DNA from: UBA668 sp039796575
Lineage (GTDB): Bacteria > Actinomycetota > Acidimicrobiia > Acidimicrobiales > Ilumatobacteraceae
Assembly (NCBI GenBank): GCA_039796575.1
Contig: JBDKJP010000016.1
Location: forward strand, 1 to 64,000
Length of the DNA: 64,000 nucleotides
Reading direction: 5' to 3'
Below the pieces are notes generated by a model. It saw only the letters and a list, made by a program, of their open reading frames with translations. It searched no databases and had not been told where the DNA came from. The translations under genes were made by a program, and so were the position numbers. This document shows, one piece after another, positions 34,905-44,389 of the stretch. Positions within the stretch are counted from its first letter, which is position 1. The number at the start of each line of letters is the position of its first letter.

Positions 34905-35525
34905 GTGAGCGCAACGGCAGCCCCCCAACAGACCATCGTCACCCTCGACCTCGAGGGGGTGCTGGTGCCGGAGATCTGGATCGCCGTCGCCGAACGCACC
35001 GGCATCGAGGAGTTGCGCCGCACCACCCGCGACGAGCCCGACTACGACACGCTGATGAAGTACCGGCTCGACATCCTCGGGCGCGAGGGCCTCACGATGA
35101 GCCTGATCGCCGACGTGATCGGTGGCCTCGAGCCGCTGCCGGGCGCGAAGCAGTTCCTCGACGCGCTGCGCGACCGCACGCAGGTCATCATCCTCAGCGA
35201 CACGTTCGAGCAGTTCGGCGCACCGCTGATGCGTCACCTCGGCATGCCCACCATCCTCTGCCACCAGCTCATCGTGCGCGACGACCGCATCGTCGACTAC
35301 GCGCTGCGCATGCCCGACCAGAAGCGCCACGCGGTCAACGCGCTACGCGGCCTGAACTACCGGGTCATCGCCGCCGGCGACTCGTACAACGACGCCGCGA
35401 TGTTGGGCGCCGCCGACCAGGGCTTCTGGTTCCACGCGCCCGACACCATCACGGCGCAGTTCCCGCAGTTCCCGGCCAACCACACCTACGACCAACTGTT
35501 CGAGTCCATCACGGGCGCACTGTGA
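34905..35525 (+). CDS. thrH: HAD-family phosphatase ThrH (phosphoserine phosphatase / homoserine phosphotransferase)
   Basis: The 206-residue HAD-superfamily protein has the ThrH signature TLDLEGVLVPEIWIAVAE, with the nucleophile Asp in the DLEG motif, then LSDTFEQF (motif II Ser), Lys in PDQKRHAV and AAGDSYNDAAML (motif IV). ThrH from Pseudomonas dephosphorylates phosphoserine and can pass the phosphate to homoserine, giving a bypass in Ser/Thr synthesis. It starts at a GTG divergent from the acyl-CoA synthetase and overlaps the next gene by 4 bases (GTGA). Confidence 0.87.
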   Translation: MSATAAPQQTIVTLDLEGVLVPEIWIAVAERTGIEELRRTTRDEPDYDTLMKYRLDILGREGLTMSLIADVIGGLEPLPGAKQFLDALRDRTQVIILSDTFEQFGAPLMRHLGMPTILCHQLIVRDDRIVDYALRMPDQKRHAVNALRGLNYRVIAAGDSYNDAAMLGAADQGFWFHAPDTITAQFPQFPANHTYDQLFESITGAL

Positions 35526-36919
35526 GCGGGGCGCACCCCGCACACGAACGGCTCGACGGCATCGCCACCGCGGCGGCCGACGAGCACCACTGCCCCACCC
35601 TGGCGTGGGGTCTGGTGGTCGACGGCCAGGTGGTCACCAGTGGCGCCGTGGGTGTCGACGGCGACGGTCGTCCGGCCGATCAGCACACGGTGTTCCGCAT
35701 CGCGTCGATGACGAAGAGCTTCACGTCGGCCGCGGTGCTCGCACTGCGCGACGAAGGCGTGTGGTCGCTCGACGACCCCATCGCCCGACACGCACCCGAA
35801 CTGGCCGTGGTGCAGGGGCCGGCCGGGTCGCCGCCCATCACGCTGCGCCACCTGCTCAGCATGACCGCCGGGATGGCCACCGACGACCCGTGGGCCGACC
35901 GCCACCTCGACTTCACCATCGACGAGATCGACGAGGTGTACCGCGCCGGCGTGCTGTTCGCGCACCGCACCAACGACGCGTTCCAGTACAGCAACCTCGG
36001 CTTCGGCATGATCGGCCGCTGCGTGCTGCGCGCCACCGGACGGTCGGTGCGCGACCACGTCAACGAATGGTTCCTGCAGCCGCTCGGCATGGCCGACACC
36101 ACCTGGGTCGAGCCCGACCACCGACGCTGGGCCACGCCGCACCGCTGGCAGAACGACGCCAATGTGCCCGACCTGCCGCACCCGCTCGGCGACGGCGAGA
36201 TCGCGCCGATGGGCGGCATCTGGACCACGGTGCACGACCTCGCCACCTGGATCGGCTGGCTCGACGCCGCCAACACCACGCCGCACCAGCCCGACTTCGT
36301 CGGCCTCTCCCCCGCGTCGCGCCGCGAGATGCAGCGCATGCAGACCTACGCCGGCCAGCGGCCGCTCGACGGCGTGCGCGTGCCCACCGGCTACGGCTTC
36401 GGGCTCGTGGTGCGCGACGACCCGACGGTGGGCAAGGTGGTCGACCACTCCGGCGGCCTGCCGGGCTACGGCACCAACATGCGTTGGCTCGCCGGCACCG
36501 GGATCGGTGCCATCGCGCTCGCCAACACCACGTACGCGCCGATGGCCGAGGTCACGATGCGCATGCTGTACGCCGTGCACGAGGCGGGCCTCGTCAGCCG
36601 CCCGGCAGCCGTGCCGTCACCCGAGTTGTCGCGCCGCGCCGCCGAGCTGGTCGCGCTCCTCAACGACTGGGACCACCACACCGCCGCGTCGCTGTTCGCC
36701 GACAACGTGCCGCTCGACGAGTCGTTCGAGCGTCGCGCCGCCGCGGCACGCGCGCTCGTCGAACGACACGGCCCGCTGCGGGTCGTGGCCGTGCACCCGA
36801 CGTCGTGGGCCAACGGCGAGGTCGAGGTGCAGGGCACCGGCGACCCGTTCCGCGTGATGGTCCAAATGGCCCCTCTGGCCGGTGGCCCGATCCAGCTCTA
36901 CACGCTCCCCGGCGAGTAA
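35522..36919 (+). CDS. beta-lactamase-related serine hydrolase
   Basis: The 465-residue protein belongs to the class C beta-lactamase/esterase EstB group. Ser62 and Lys65 form the SMTK motif, Tyr156 lies in YSN, and HSGG near His309 is the third box. No signal peptide is seen, so a cytosolic esterase or peptidase is more likely than a resistance enzyme. Residues about 370-465 form an additional C-terminal domain of the kind seen in many such hydrolases. It is coupled to thrH by a GTGA overlap. The TCACAG-type repeat array and the giant peroxidase gene start soon after its stop. Confidence 0.83.
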   Translation: MSGAHPAHERLDGIATAAADEHHCPTLAWGLVVDGQVVTSGAVGVDGDGRPADQHTVFRIASMTKSFTSAAVLALRDEGVWSLDDPIARHAPELAVVQGPAGSPPITLRHLLSMTAGMATDDPWADRHLDFTIDEIDEVYRAGVLFAHRTNDAFQYSNLGFGMIGRCVLRATGRSVRDHVNEWFLQPLGMADTTWVEPDHRRWATPHRWQNDANVPDLPHPLGDGEIAPMGGIWTTVHDLATWIGWLDAANTTPHQPDFVGLSPASRREMQRMQTYAGQRPLDGVRVPTGYGFGLVVRDDPTVGKVVDHSGGLPGYGTNMRWLAGTGIGAIALANTTYAPMAEVTMRMLYAVHEAGLVSRPAAVPSPELSRRAAELVALLNDWDHHTAASLFADNVPLDESFERRAAAARALVERHGPLRVVAVHPTSWANGEVEVQGTGDPFRVMVQMAPLAGGPIQLYTLPGE

Positions 36920-36938
36920 CACCCCAGCTCAGACCACC

Positions 36939-37015
36939 TGCCACAGGATCTTCAAAGGTCCTTCACAGGTCGGCCACAGCCCGCTCACAGCTCGACCTCA
37001 GGTCGCCGTCAGGAC
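36939..37015 (+). promoter_or_regulatory. seven tandem 11-bp repeats, OmpR/PhoP- or SARP-type binding array
   Basis: Seven contiguous 11-base units run from 36939: TGCCACAGGAT, CTTCAAAGGTC, CTTCACAGGTC, GGCCACAGCCC, GCTCACAGCTC, GACCTCAGGTC, GCCGTCAGGAC. Positions 7-8 of each unit are invariably AG; C at position 6 occurs in six of seven and C at position 11 in six of seven. The period equals one DNA turn, as in the TCACAG repeats bound by mycobacterial PhoP and in SARP heptamer repeats. A TGTAGT box at 37037-37042 could be the -10, putting the array against the -35 of the peroxidase gene. Regulator identity is inferred. Confidence 0.6.
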
Positions 37016-37061
37016 GGCCGTGCAGTGTTCGCACCCTGTAGTTCCAGCAGGGAGGCTGAAC

Positions 37062-40000
37062 ATGTATCGATTCAGGCGGGAGTCGTACCAGGACCAGGAA
37101 GGCCGGCGCTTGCAGCGCGGCGGCCGACGCTGGGCACTGGCACTGACGGCAGCGATGGCCGTCCCGGTGGTGGCACCACTCGGTGTCGGCACCTCGGCGG
37201 CACCGGTGGGGCAGGGGTTCGAACTGAACGCCTCCGACCTCCGGTACATCCTGCAACAGATCAAGATCGCGGAGCATCACGTCGCGTTCACCGACGAGAC
37301 CACCGGGCAGTGTGGTGCGCTCATCGGCGACGGGCCCGACCAGATCCCCACCGGCGGTGTCGGCGTGACGCTGCCCTGGGGCCTGCGCACCGTCGACGGC
37401 AGTTGCAACAACCTCGTCGCCGCGCAGTCGCAGTACGGCACGGCCGACGAGACGTTCCCGCGCATGGCCCCGGCAGAGCCGCGGGCCAACTACCCGTTCC
37501 TCAACGGTGGCGCACCCACCTTCGACCGCAGCCCGCGCGTCATCAGCAACCTGATCGTCGACCAGTCGATCAACAACCCCGCTGCCGCGACGGCGGCCGG
37601 CGAGGGCGCGGTCCCCGACGAGGACGGCACCTTCTTCATCCCCAACGTCGCCCCCGACACCGGGCTGTCGGCGCCGTACAACTCGTGGTTCACGCTGTTC
37701 GGCCAGTTCTTCGACCACGGCCTCGACCTGGTCACCAAGGACGGCGCGTTCGGCACGGTGATCATGCAGCTGAACAACGACGACCCGCTGTTCAACCAGG
37801 GCCCGAACGTGATGTTCCTCACCCGTGCGGCGAAGGACGCCAACGGCGAGTCGACCAACCAGACGTCGTCGTGGGTGGACCAGAGCCAGACCTACTCGTC
37901 GCACCCCTCGCACCAGGTGTTCCTGCGCGAGTACGTGCTCGAGGGTGGCGTGCCGGTCGCGACCGGCCACCTGATCACCGGCCCCGGTGACGGCATGGCC
38001 GACTGGGGGACGGTGAAGGCGCAGGCGCGCGAGGTGCTCGGCATCGAGCTCACCGACGCCGACGTCACCGACATCCCGCTGCTCGTCACCGACCCGTACG
38101 GCAACTTCATCCCCGGCGACAACGGCTTCCCGCAGCTCGTGATGAGCGCGGACGGCTCGGTGCTCGCCGAGGGCGCGCTGCCCGCCGATGAGTTCTCGCT
38201 CGCCACGCCCACCACGGGCGCGCAGCGCATCGGCCACGCGTTCCTCGACGACATCGCGCACCACGCGGCACCCAACGGTGTGCCCGATGGCGACGCGATC
38301 ATCCTCATGAACGAGAACGGTGTGCCGATCGACGACGGCGACCCCGGCACCTACGACGACGAACTGCTCGACTCGCACTTCATCGCCGGTGACGGCCGCG
38401 TCAACGAGAACATCGGCCTCACGGCCGTTCACCACATCTTCCACAGCGAGCACAACCGCCTCGTGGAGGACATCAAGGGCATGATCGAGACCTCGGGCGA
38501 GTTCAGCGACGCCGAGATCGCCGACTGGCAGGCGTTCCGCACCGACAGCGGCTTCGACTACAACGAGCGACTGTTCCAGGCCGCCCGCTTCGTGACCGAG
38601 ATGCAGTACCAGCACCTCGCGTTCGAGGAGTTCGTGCGCAAGGTGCAGCCGATGGTGAACCTGTTCGGCGAAGGTGGCACCGGCTACCAGACCGACCTCG
38701 ACCCGCGCATCACGGCCGAGTTCGCACACGCCGTCTACCGCTTCGGCCACTCGATGCTCACCGAGACCGTCGACCGCGTGACCCCGGACGGCGTCGACGA
38801 CAGCATGCCGCTGCTCGACGCGTTCCTGAACCCGCCGGCGTTCTTCGACACCGAGCTCGATGCCGGCGAGGCAGCCGGCAACATCATCCGTGGCATGACC
38901 CGTCAGGTCGGCAACGAGCTCGACGAGTTCGTCACCGAGGCGTTGCGCAACGACCTCGTCGGCCTGCCCCTCGACCTCGCGGCGCTCAACCTCGCCCGTG
39001 GCCGTGACACTGGCATCCCCACCCTCAACTCGTTCCGCCGCACCATCTACGCCCAGACGGCTGACGCCGGCCTCGTGCCCTACACGAGCTGGATCGACTT
39101 CGGCATGGCGATGCGCAACGAGGCGTCGCTGGTGAACTTCGTGGCCGCCTACGGCACCCACGCCAGCATCACCGGCGCCACCACCGTGGCCACCAAGCGT
39201 GCGGCGGCTGAGGCACTGTTCGACCTCGCCACCAGCCCGGTGGCGGCCCCGACGGTGGACAGCACCCCCGAGGAAGTGGCGGCCTACGACGCCTACGTCG
39301 ACGCCCGTGACTTCCTGATCTCCGACGGCGCCTACGCCAACGTCGACAACGGCATGACCGTGACCGGCGTCGACGCGATCGACCTCTGGATGGGCGGCCT
39401 GGCCGAGCGCCAGAACGTGTTCGGTGGCCTCCTCGGCCCGACGTTCAACTACGTCTTCGAGATCCAGATGGAGAACCTGCAGGACGGCGACCGCTTCTAC
39501 TACCTGTCGCGCACCGCCGGCATGAACCTGCTCACCCAGCTCGAGGGCAACTCGTTCGCCGAGCTCATCATGCGCAACACCGACGTCGAGGGCCTGCCGG
39601 CCGACTCGTTCTCGTGGCCTGCCTACGTGTTCGACCTGTCGAAGCAGAACGCCACCGGACCGATCGTCGACGACGACCTCACCGAGTGGGACGAGCGCCA
39701 GCTGCTCGTGCGTGAAGTGAACGGCACCATCCGCTACGCGGGCCCCGAGCACGTCGTGTTCAACGGCAGCCCCAACGGCGACAAGGCCCGCTCCAGCGAG
39801 GGCGACGACACCATGCGTGGCAACGACGGCAACGACGTCATGGAGGGCGGCGACGGCAACGACCACCTCATCGGCGGCGACGGCAACGACATCATCACCG
39901 ACCTGTTCGGTGACGAGATGATCAAGGGCGGCCCCGGCAACGACGTCATCTCGTCGGGCCGTGGCTTCGCCGGCGACCTCGTGTTCGGCGGCGGCGGCAA

Positions 40001-42986
40001 CGACTTCGTGGCCGTCGGCAACGACCTCACCGAGACCTTCGGTGGCCCCGGCGACGACTTCGTCCTCGGTGGCGACGACATGGACACCGTCTTCGGCGAC
40101 GAGGGCAGCGACTGGATCGAGGGTGGGCGTGGACCGTTCAACCTCCTCCAGGGCGACAACGGCGCACCGTTCCAGAACGACATCAACGCACCCGGCGACG
40201 ACGTGCTGTTCGGCTGGGGCGGCGAGGTCGACTACGACTCCGAGGGCGGCGACGACATCATGTTCGCCGGTCCCGGCATCCAGCGTGCCGAGGGCATGCA
40301 GGGCTTCGACTGGGTCACCCACCGTGGCGACCCGGAGCCCGTCGACTCCGACATGGACTTCACCGTCCTGCTGCAGCCGGCCGTCGAGACCAACCGCGAC
40401 CGATTTGACCTGGTCGAGGCGCTCTCGGGCTGGAACGGCAACGACGTCATCCGCGGCAACGACGCCGACGCCGGTGCGATGGTGGGCCACGAGCTCACCA
40501 CCCGAGGGTTCAACCTCATCGCCGGTCTCGACACGCTGCTCGTCGGCGACGCCACCGAGTTCACGGGTGGCAACATCCTCCTCGGCGGTGCCGGCAACGA
40601 CCTCATCGAGGGCCGCGGCGGCGACGACCTGATCGACGGTGACCGTTGGCTGAACGCGCAGCTGCGGGTGCCCAACCTGGCGACCGCAGATCCGAGCGAC
40701 ACCAAGCTGGTCGACAACCTGCCGGCCATCCGTGCCGACCTGCTGGCCGGCCGTCTCAACCCCGGACAGATCGTCATCGAGCGTCGTATCGAGCAGCCGA
40801 GCACGGCCCCCTCGACCGACACCGCGGTGTTCTCCGACGTGCTCGAGAACTACACCATCGAGCCCGGCACCGACCCCGGCACCTACGTGGTCTCGCACCT
40901 CGCCGGCGCCGGCGTCGATGGCACCGACACCCTCCGCGGCATCGAGCGCCTAATGTTCGCCGGTGGCATCGAGGTGCAGATCGCGGTGATGTTCAACACG
41001 ATGGCCACGGGTGACGTGGTGGTCGACAACCTCACCCCGACCGAGGGCGACATCCTCACCGCGACGGCCACCGTGGCCGACGCCGAGGGAGTCACCGCCC
41101 CGGTGAGCATCGTCTGGGAGATGGAGACGTCCCCGTTCAACTGGGAGCTCGCCGGCTTCGGCGACACGCTGTTGCTCACCGACGACCACGTCGGCTTCCC
41201 GGTCCGCGCCCTCGCGATCTTCGAGGACGGCGTGGGCGTGGTGGAGCAGGTGACCGGTCAGGTGGCCACCGCCCCGGTGCTCAACGTCAACGACGCCCCG
41301 ACCGGCGGGCCGGCGCTCAGCACCGACGCCCCCGAGGTGGGCACCGCGCTGAGCGTCGACATCACCAGCATCGCCGACGAGGACGGCCTGCCGGCCCCGC
41401 TGCCCGTGCAGTGGTTCGCCGATGGGCTCCCCATCGCCGGGGCTGACGAGATCAGCTTCATCCCCACCCTGGCACAGGCCGGCAAGGTGCTGCAGGTGAA
41501 GGTCGAGTTCACCGACCTCCACGGCACGCCCGAACAGCTCGTGTCCGGTTTCACCGACCCCGTCGCAACCCCGGCACTGCCCGAGCTGAGCGTCGACACC
41601 ACGTCGCTCGCCTTCGGCACCCGGGCCATCGGATCTGCTCCCACACAGCAGATGGTCACGATCACCAACACCGGTACCGCACCGTTGCTGGTGAACGGGG
41701 CCACCGTCAGCGGCGCCGCAGCAGCCTCGTACATCGCCCTCGATGGCTGCGCGGTGCCGCTGGCACCGACCGAGAGCTGCGTGGTCACGGTGTCGTTCCT
41801 CACGTCGGGCACCACCGGTGCGAAGAACGCCACGCTCACCATCACCACCAACGACACGAACGGCCCGGCCGTCGTGGCGCTGAGCGGCACGCTGGTCGCC
41901 AACACCGCACCGACCGGTGCAGCGGCGATCGACGACGCCACGCCGATCGAGACGCAGTTGCTCACCGCCTCCAGCGGCAGCATTGCCGACCTCGACGGCC
42001 TCAGCACGGCGACGTTCCAGTTCCGTTGGCAGCAGAACGCCCTCGGCGGCGGCGGTGCCTTCGTCGACATCGTCGGCGCCACCGACCCGACACTGCTGCT
42101 CGGCCCGGACCAGGCGAACCGCCGCATCCGGGTGGTGGCCACCTTCACCGACGACCGTGGCACCGTGCAGTCGGTGGCCTCGGCGGCGACGGCCGTGGCC
42201 GGTGACGTCTTCCCCGGCACCCCCGGGTTCGACGTCTGGACCGGCACCGTGTCGGACGACCTCGCCATGGGCGGCGCGTTGAACGACGCGCTCAACGGGG
42301 CGGGCGGCAACGACATCATCGCCGGCGAGCAGGGTGACGACACGCTGCAGGGCGGTGCCGGCAACGACCTGTTCCAGGTCAACGGCACCGGTCACGGCTT
42401 CGACAACGTGAACGGCGGCGTCGGCGGCGACGTCATCCAGGCCCGCTCGAACGGCACCATCATCGGCCTCCGGTCGATCGCCGGCATCGAGCAGATCACG
42501 TCGAACGGCTTCGCCAACGTCACCATCTGGGGCACCACCGGTGCCGAGGTGTTGAACTTCGGTGGGGTCGCCCTCGTGGGCATCGTGTCCATCAACGGCG
42601 GCGGCGGCAACGACAACCTGTCGGGCTCCGCGGCCGGTGACGTCCTCAACGGCGGCAGCGGCGACGACATCCTCGTCGGCAACGGCGGCGTGGACATCAT
42701 CACCGGTGCCGGCGGCAACGACACCATCACCCCTGGTGCCGGCAACGACACGGTGATCTTCGGCATCGGCGACAACGCCAACACCGTCATCGGGTTCGAC
42801 AGCAACCCGACCGGTGGCCAGGACCGCCTCGACGTGCGGGCCCTGGGCGTGACGGCGGCGAACTTCAACGCCACCGTCATCCGCCAGCAGGTGGGTGCCA
42901 ACACCCGCATCACCATCGGCGCCGTGCGCATCACGTTGACCAACGTGAACGTCGGCACCATCACCGTCGCGGACTTCATCGTCTGA
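37062..42986 (+). CDS. giant secreted haem peroxidase with RTX repeats
   Basis: The 1,974-residue exported protein has an extended signal peptide (about 1-48). Residues about 100-880 form an animal-type haem peroxidase domain. It keeps Asp218-His219 (distal His and ester-linked Asp, FFDHGLDL), Arg446 and Glu449 (RVNENIGL), and proximal His563 (RFGHSML). The Met that makes the sulfonium bond in myeloperoxidase is Asn here. Residues about 900-1200 hold RTX Ca-binding repeats (GGDGNDHLIGG type), then Ig-like modules and an SPD-2/ASPM-like module (about 1506-1613). A second RTX block (about 1737-1903) and a T1SS-like tail close the chain. GGAGG precedes the ATG. It may oxidise halides or cross-link extracellular matrix. 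Confidence 0.87.
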   Translation: MYRFRRESYQDQEGRRLQRGGRRWALALTAAMAVPVVAPLGVGTSAAPVGQGFELNASDLRYILQQIKIAEHHVAFTDETTGQCGALIGDGPDQIPTGGVGVTLPWGLRTVDGSCNNLVAAQSQYGTADETFPRMAPAEPRANYPFLNGGAPTFDRSPRVISNLIVDQSINNPAAATAAGEGAVPDEDGTFFIPNVAPDTGLSAPYNSWFTLFGQFFDHGLDLVTKDGAFGTVIMQLNNDDPLFNQGPNVMFLTRAAKDANGESTNQTSSWVDQSQTYSSHPSHQVFLREYVLEGGVPVATGHLITGPGDGMADWGTVKAQAREVLGIELTDADVTDIPLLVTDPYGNFIPGDNGFPQLVMSADGSVLAEGALPADEFSLATPTTGAQRIGHAFLDDIAHHAAPNGVPDGDAIILMNENGVPIDDGDPGTYDDELLDSHFIAGDGRVNENIGLTAVHHIFHSEHNRLVEDIKGMIETSGEFSDAEIADWQAFRTDSGFDYNERLFQAARFVTEMQYQHLAFEEFVRKVQPMVNLFGEGGTGYQTDLDPRITAEFAHAVYRFGHSMLTETVDRVTPDGVDDSMPLLDAFLNPPAFFDTELDAGEAAGNIIRGMTRQVGNELDEFVTEALRNDLVGLPLDLAALNLARGRDTGIPTLNSFRRTIYAQTADAGLVPYTSWIDFGMAMRNEASLVNFVAAYGTHASITGATTVATKRAAAEALFDLATSPVAAPTVDSTPEEVAAYDAYVDARDFLISDGAYANVDNGMTVTGVDAIDLWMGGLAERQNVFGGLLGPTFNYVFEIQMENLQDGDRFYYLSRTAGMNLLTQLEGNSFAELIMRNTDVEGLPADSFSWPAYVFDLSKQNATGPIVDDDLTEWDERQLLVREVNGTIRYAGPEHVVFNGSPNGDKARSSEGDDTMRGNDGNDVMEGGDGNDHLIGGDGNDIITDLFGDEMIKGGPGNDVISSGRGFAGDLVFGGGGNDFVAVGNDLTETFGGPGDDFVLGGDDMDTVFGDEGSDWIEGGRGPFNLLQGDNGAPFQNDINAPGDDVLFGWGGEVDYDSEGGDDIMFAGPGIQRAEGMQGFDWVTHRGDPEPVDSDMDFTVLLQPAVETNRDRFDLVEALSGWNGNDVIRGNDADAGAMVGHELTTRGFNLIAGLDTLLVGDATEFTGGNILLGGAGNDLIEGRGGDDLIDGDRWLNAQLRVPNLATADPSDTKLVDNLPAIRADLLAGRLNPGQIVIERRIEQPSTAPSTDTAVFSDVLENYTIEPGTDPGTYVVSHLAGAGVDGTDTLRGIERLMFAGGIEVQIAVMFNTMATGDVVVDNLTPTEGDILTATATVADAEGVTAPVSIVWEMETSPFNWELAGFGDTLLLTDDHVGFPVRALAIFEDGVGVVEQVTGQVATAPVLNVNDAPTGGPALSTDAPEVGTALSVDITSIADEDGLPAPLPVQWFADGLPIAGADEISFIPTLAQAGKVLQVKVEFTDLHGTPEQLVSGFTDPVATPALPELSVDTTSLAFGTRAIGSAPTQQMVTITNTGTAPLLVNGATVSGAAAASYIALDGCAVPLAPTESCVVTVSFLTSGTTGAKNATLTITTNDTNGPAVVALSGTLVANTAPTGAAAIDDATPIETQLLTASSGSIADLDGLSTATFQFRWQQNALGGGGAFVDIVGATDPTLLLGPDQANRRIRVVATFTDDRGTVQSVASAATAVAGDVFPGTPGFDVWTGTVSDDLAMGGALNDALNGAGGNDIIAGEQGDDTLQGGAGNDLFQVNGTGHGFDNVNGGVGGDVIQARSNGTIIGLRSIAGIEQITSNGFANVTIWGTTGAEVLNFGGVALVGIVSINGGGGNDNLSGSAAGDVLNGGSGDDILVGNGGVDIITGAGGNDTITPGAGNDTVIFGIGDNANTVIGFDSNPTGGQDRLDVRALGVTAANFNATVIRQQVGANTRITIGAVRITLTNVNVGTITVADFIV

Positions 42987-43014
42987 CGACCGAGACGCCA
43001 CCTCGGCAGGAAAC

Positions 43015-43051
43015 CCTCCCATCGTGCTCCGATTCGGGGCACGATGGGAGG
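43015..43051 (+). promoter_or_regulatory. 13-bp hairpin ending at the kinase start codon
   Basis: The left arm 43015-43027 (CCTCCCATCGTGC) pairs perfectly with 43039-43051 across an 11-base loop. The right arm ends in GGGAGG immediately before the ATG of the histidine kinase gene, so the only purine-rich ribosome-site candidate is inside the stem. It may be the terminator of the peroxidase gene, with no T-run, or a translational control element for the kinase. The two roles are not exclusive. Confidence 0.6.
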
Positions 43052-44389
43052 ATGTTCCGTTCCAAGGGCAGTGACGACGACGGCGAGTTCGTCGATCTCG
43101 GAGCGCCCAATGCCACGTCGTCCCTCGGCCGCCTCGTGCTGGGGGTGTGGATCGCCAGCCTCGTCGCCATCGTCACGGTGAGCGTGCTCCACGTGTGGAT
43201 CATGCGCCGCGAGCTCCGCGACCACGAGACGCAACGAGCCGTCAACGACGTGCGCGACCGCGTCGACCTCACCATCGAGCACGACGTCACCGAGGCGCTC
43301 ATCGCCGGCGACCCGGCCGCCATCGAGGCGTTCGAAGCGGTGGTGCACGAGCACATCGTGCGTCCCACCACCGCCGGCCTCGCGCTCTGGACGGCCGACG
43401 GCCGCATCGCCTGGGCGCTCGACCCGGCGTTCATCGATGCGGAGTACGACCTCCCCGACGAGGTCTCGACGGCGCTCGACACGATGCAGGTGCAGACCGG
43501 CGGTGGCGACGACAGCGACGGCGTGCCCGAGCCGGGGTGGAAGCCGCAGTCGGCCATCGAGGTCTACGCGCCGTTCGTCACGTCGTGGGGCGAACGGATG
43601 GTGTGGGAGGTGGGTCTCGAACGCGACCAGGTGTCGCAACAGGCGAACCGCCTCGTCGTGGTGGTGGCACTGCTGTCGGCCCTCGGCGCCGGCCTCCTGC
43701 TCACCACACAGGGCGTGATGGGTCGCACGCTCGTGCGCCGCCACGAACGCGAGCGCGCCTATCGCCGCTGGCTCACCCAGCGCACCGCCGAGATGGCCGT
43801 CATCGAACGACGCCAGATCGCCGCCGACCTGCACGACGGCGTGGTGCAGGAGCTCACCGGCATCGCACTCGACCTCGAGGCACCCATCAACGGTGTCGAC
43901 GCACCGATGAGCCAGGAGGAACGCGCCGAGTTCGGACGCCGCGTCCGGTCGACGGTGGCCATCCTGCGCGGCCAGACCGCCGAGCTCTACCCCACCACGT
44001 CGGCGCTCATCGACGTGCCCACCGCGCTGCAGAGCATGCTCGACCGCACCCCGCGCGGCCTCGCCACGTCGCTGGACGTCGACCCCGACGCCACCGTGCC
44101 ACCGGCCTACCGATGGCTCGTGTTCCGCGTCGCCCAGGAGGCGTTGCGCAACGTGGTGCAGCACTCGAAGGCGCCCCACGCTGCCGTGGAACTGCGTCGC
44201 GCGGAGTCCGGTACAGTCCTCGTCGTGCAGGACGACGGCATCGGTTTCGACCCCGAGATCGACGCCGTCGAGCCCGGCCACATGGGGCTGTCCTTGTTGT
44301 CCGACATGGCCACGGCGGCCGGAGCGTCGCTGTCCATCCGATCCGCCCGCGGTGCGGGCACCACGATCCGCCTGGAGGTTCCGCAGTGA
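43052..44389 (+). CDS. NarL-type sensor histidine kinase
   Basis: This 445-residue sensor kinase has one N-terminal membrane helix (about 29-50), an extracellular sensor region of about 150 residues, a second helix near 205-225 and a HisKA_3 dimerisation domain with His261 in ADLHDGVVQELTG. An HATPase domain follows with DDGIGFDPE and GHMGLSLLSD loops. It should autophosphorylate and pass phosphate to the response regulator whose GTG overlaps its stop. The ATG directly abuts a hairpin arm, leaving no spacing for a normal ribosome site; a downstream start is possible. The signal is unknown; the peroxidase gene upstream is a candidate target or partner. Confidence 0.87.
   Translation: MFRSKGSDDDGEFVDLGAPNATSSLGRLVLGVWIASLVAIVTVSVLHVWIMRRELRDHETQRAVNDVRDRVDLTIEHDVTEALIAGDPAAIEAFEAVVHEHIVRPTTAGLALWTADGRIAWALDPAFIDAEYDLPDEVSTALDTMQVQTGGGDDSDGVPEPGWKPQSAIEVYAPFVTSWGERMVWEVGLERDQVSQQANRLVVVVALLSALGAGLLLTTQGVMGRTLVRRHERERAYRRWLTQRTAEMAVIERRQIAADLHDGVVQELTGIALDLEAPINGVDAPMSQEERAEFGRRVRSTVAILRGQTAELYPTTSALIDVPTALQSMLDRTPRGLATSLDVDPDATVPPAYRWLVFRVAQEALRNVVQHSKAPHAAVELRRAESGTVLVVQDDGIGFDPEIDAVEPGHMGLSLLSDMATAAGASLSIRSARGAGTTIRLEVPQ

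Noticed and set aside
35522..36919. Beta-lactamase resistance gene
   Set aside because: The SMTK, YSN and HSGG motifs fit EstB-like esterases, and no signal peptide is seen, so resistance cannot be inferred.
39768..40650. Regular repeats in the peroxidase gene as a possible CRISPR or satellite
   Set aside because: The repeats are in frame GGxGxDxUx nonapeptides of RTX type at protein level and vary at DNA level.
36963..40898. A 1,311-codon antisense frame over the peroxidase gene
   Set aside because: Composition is Val/Ala/Arg/His-rich shadow sequence; the + strand frame has a signal peptide, peroxidase and RTX motifs.
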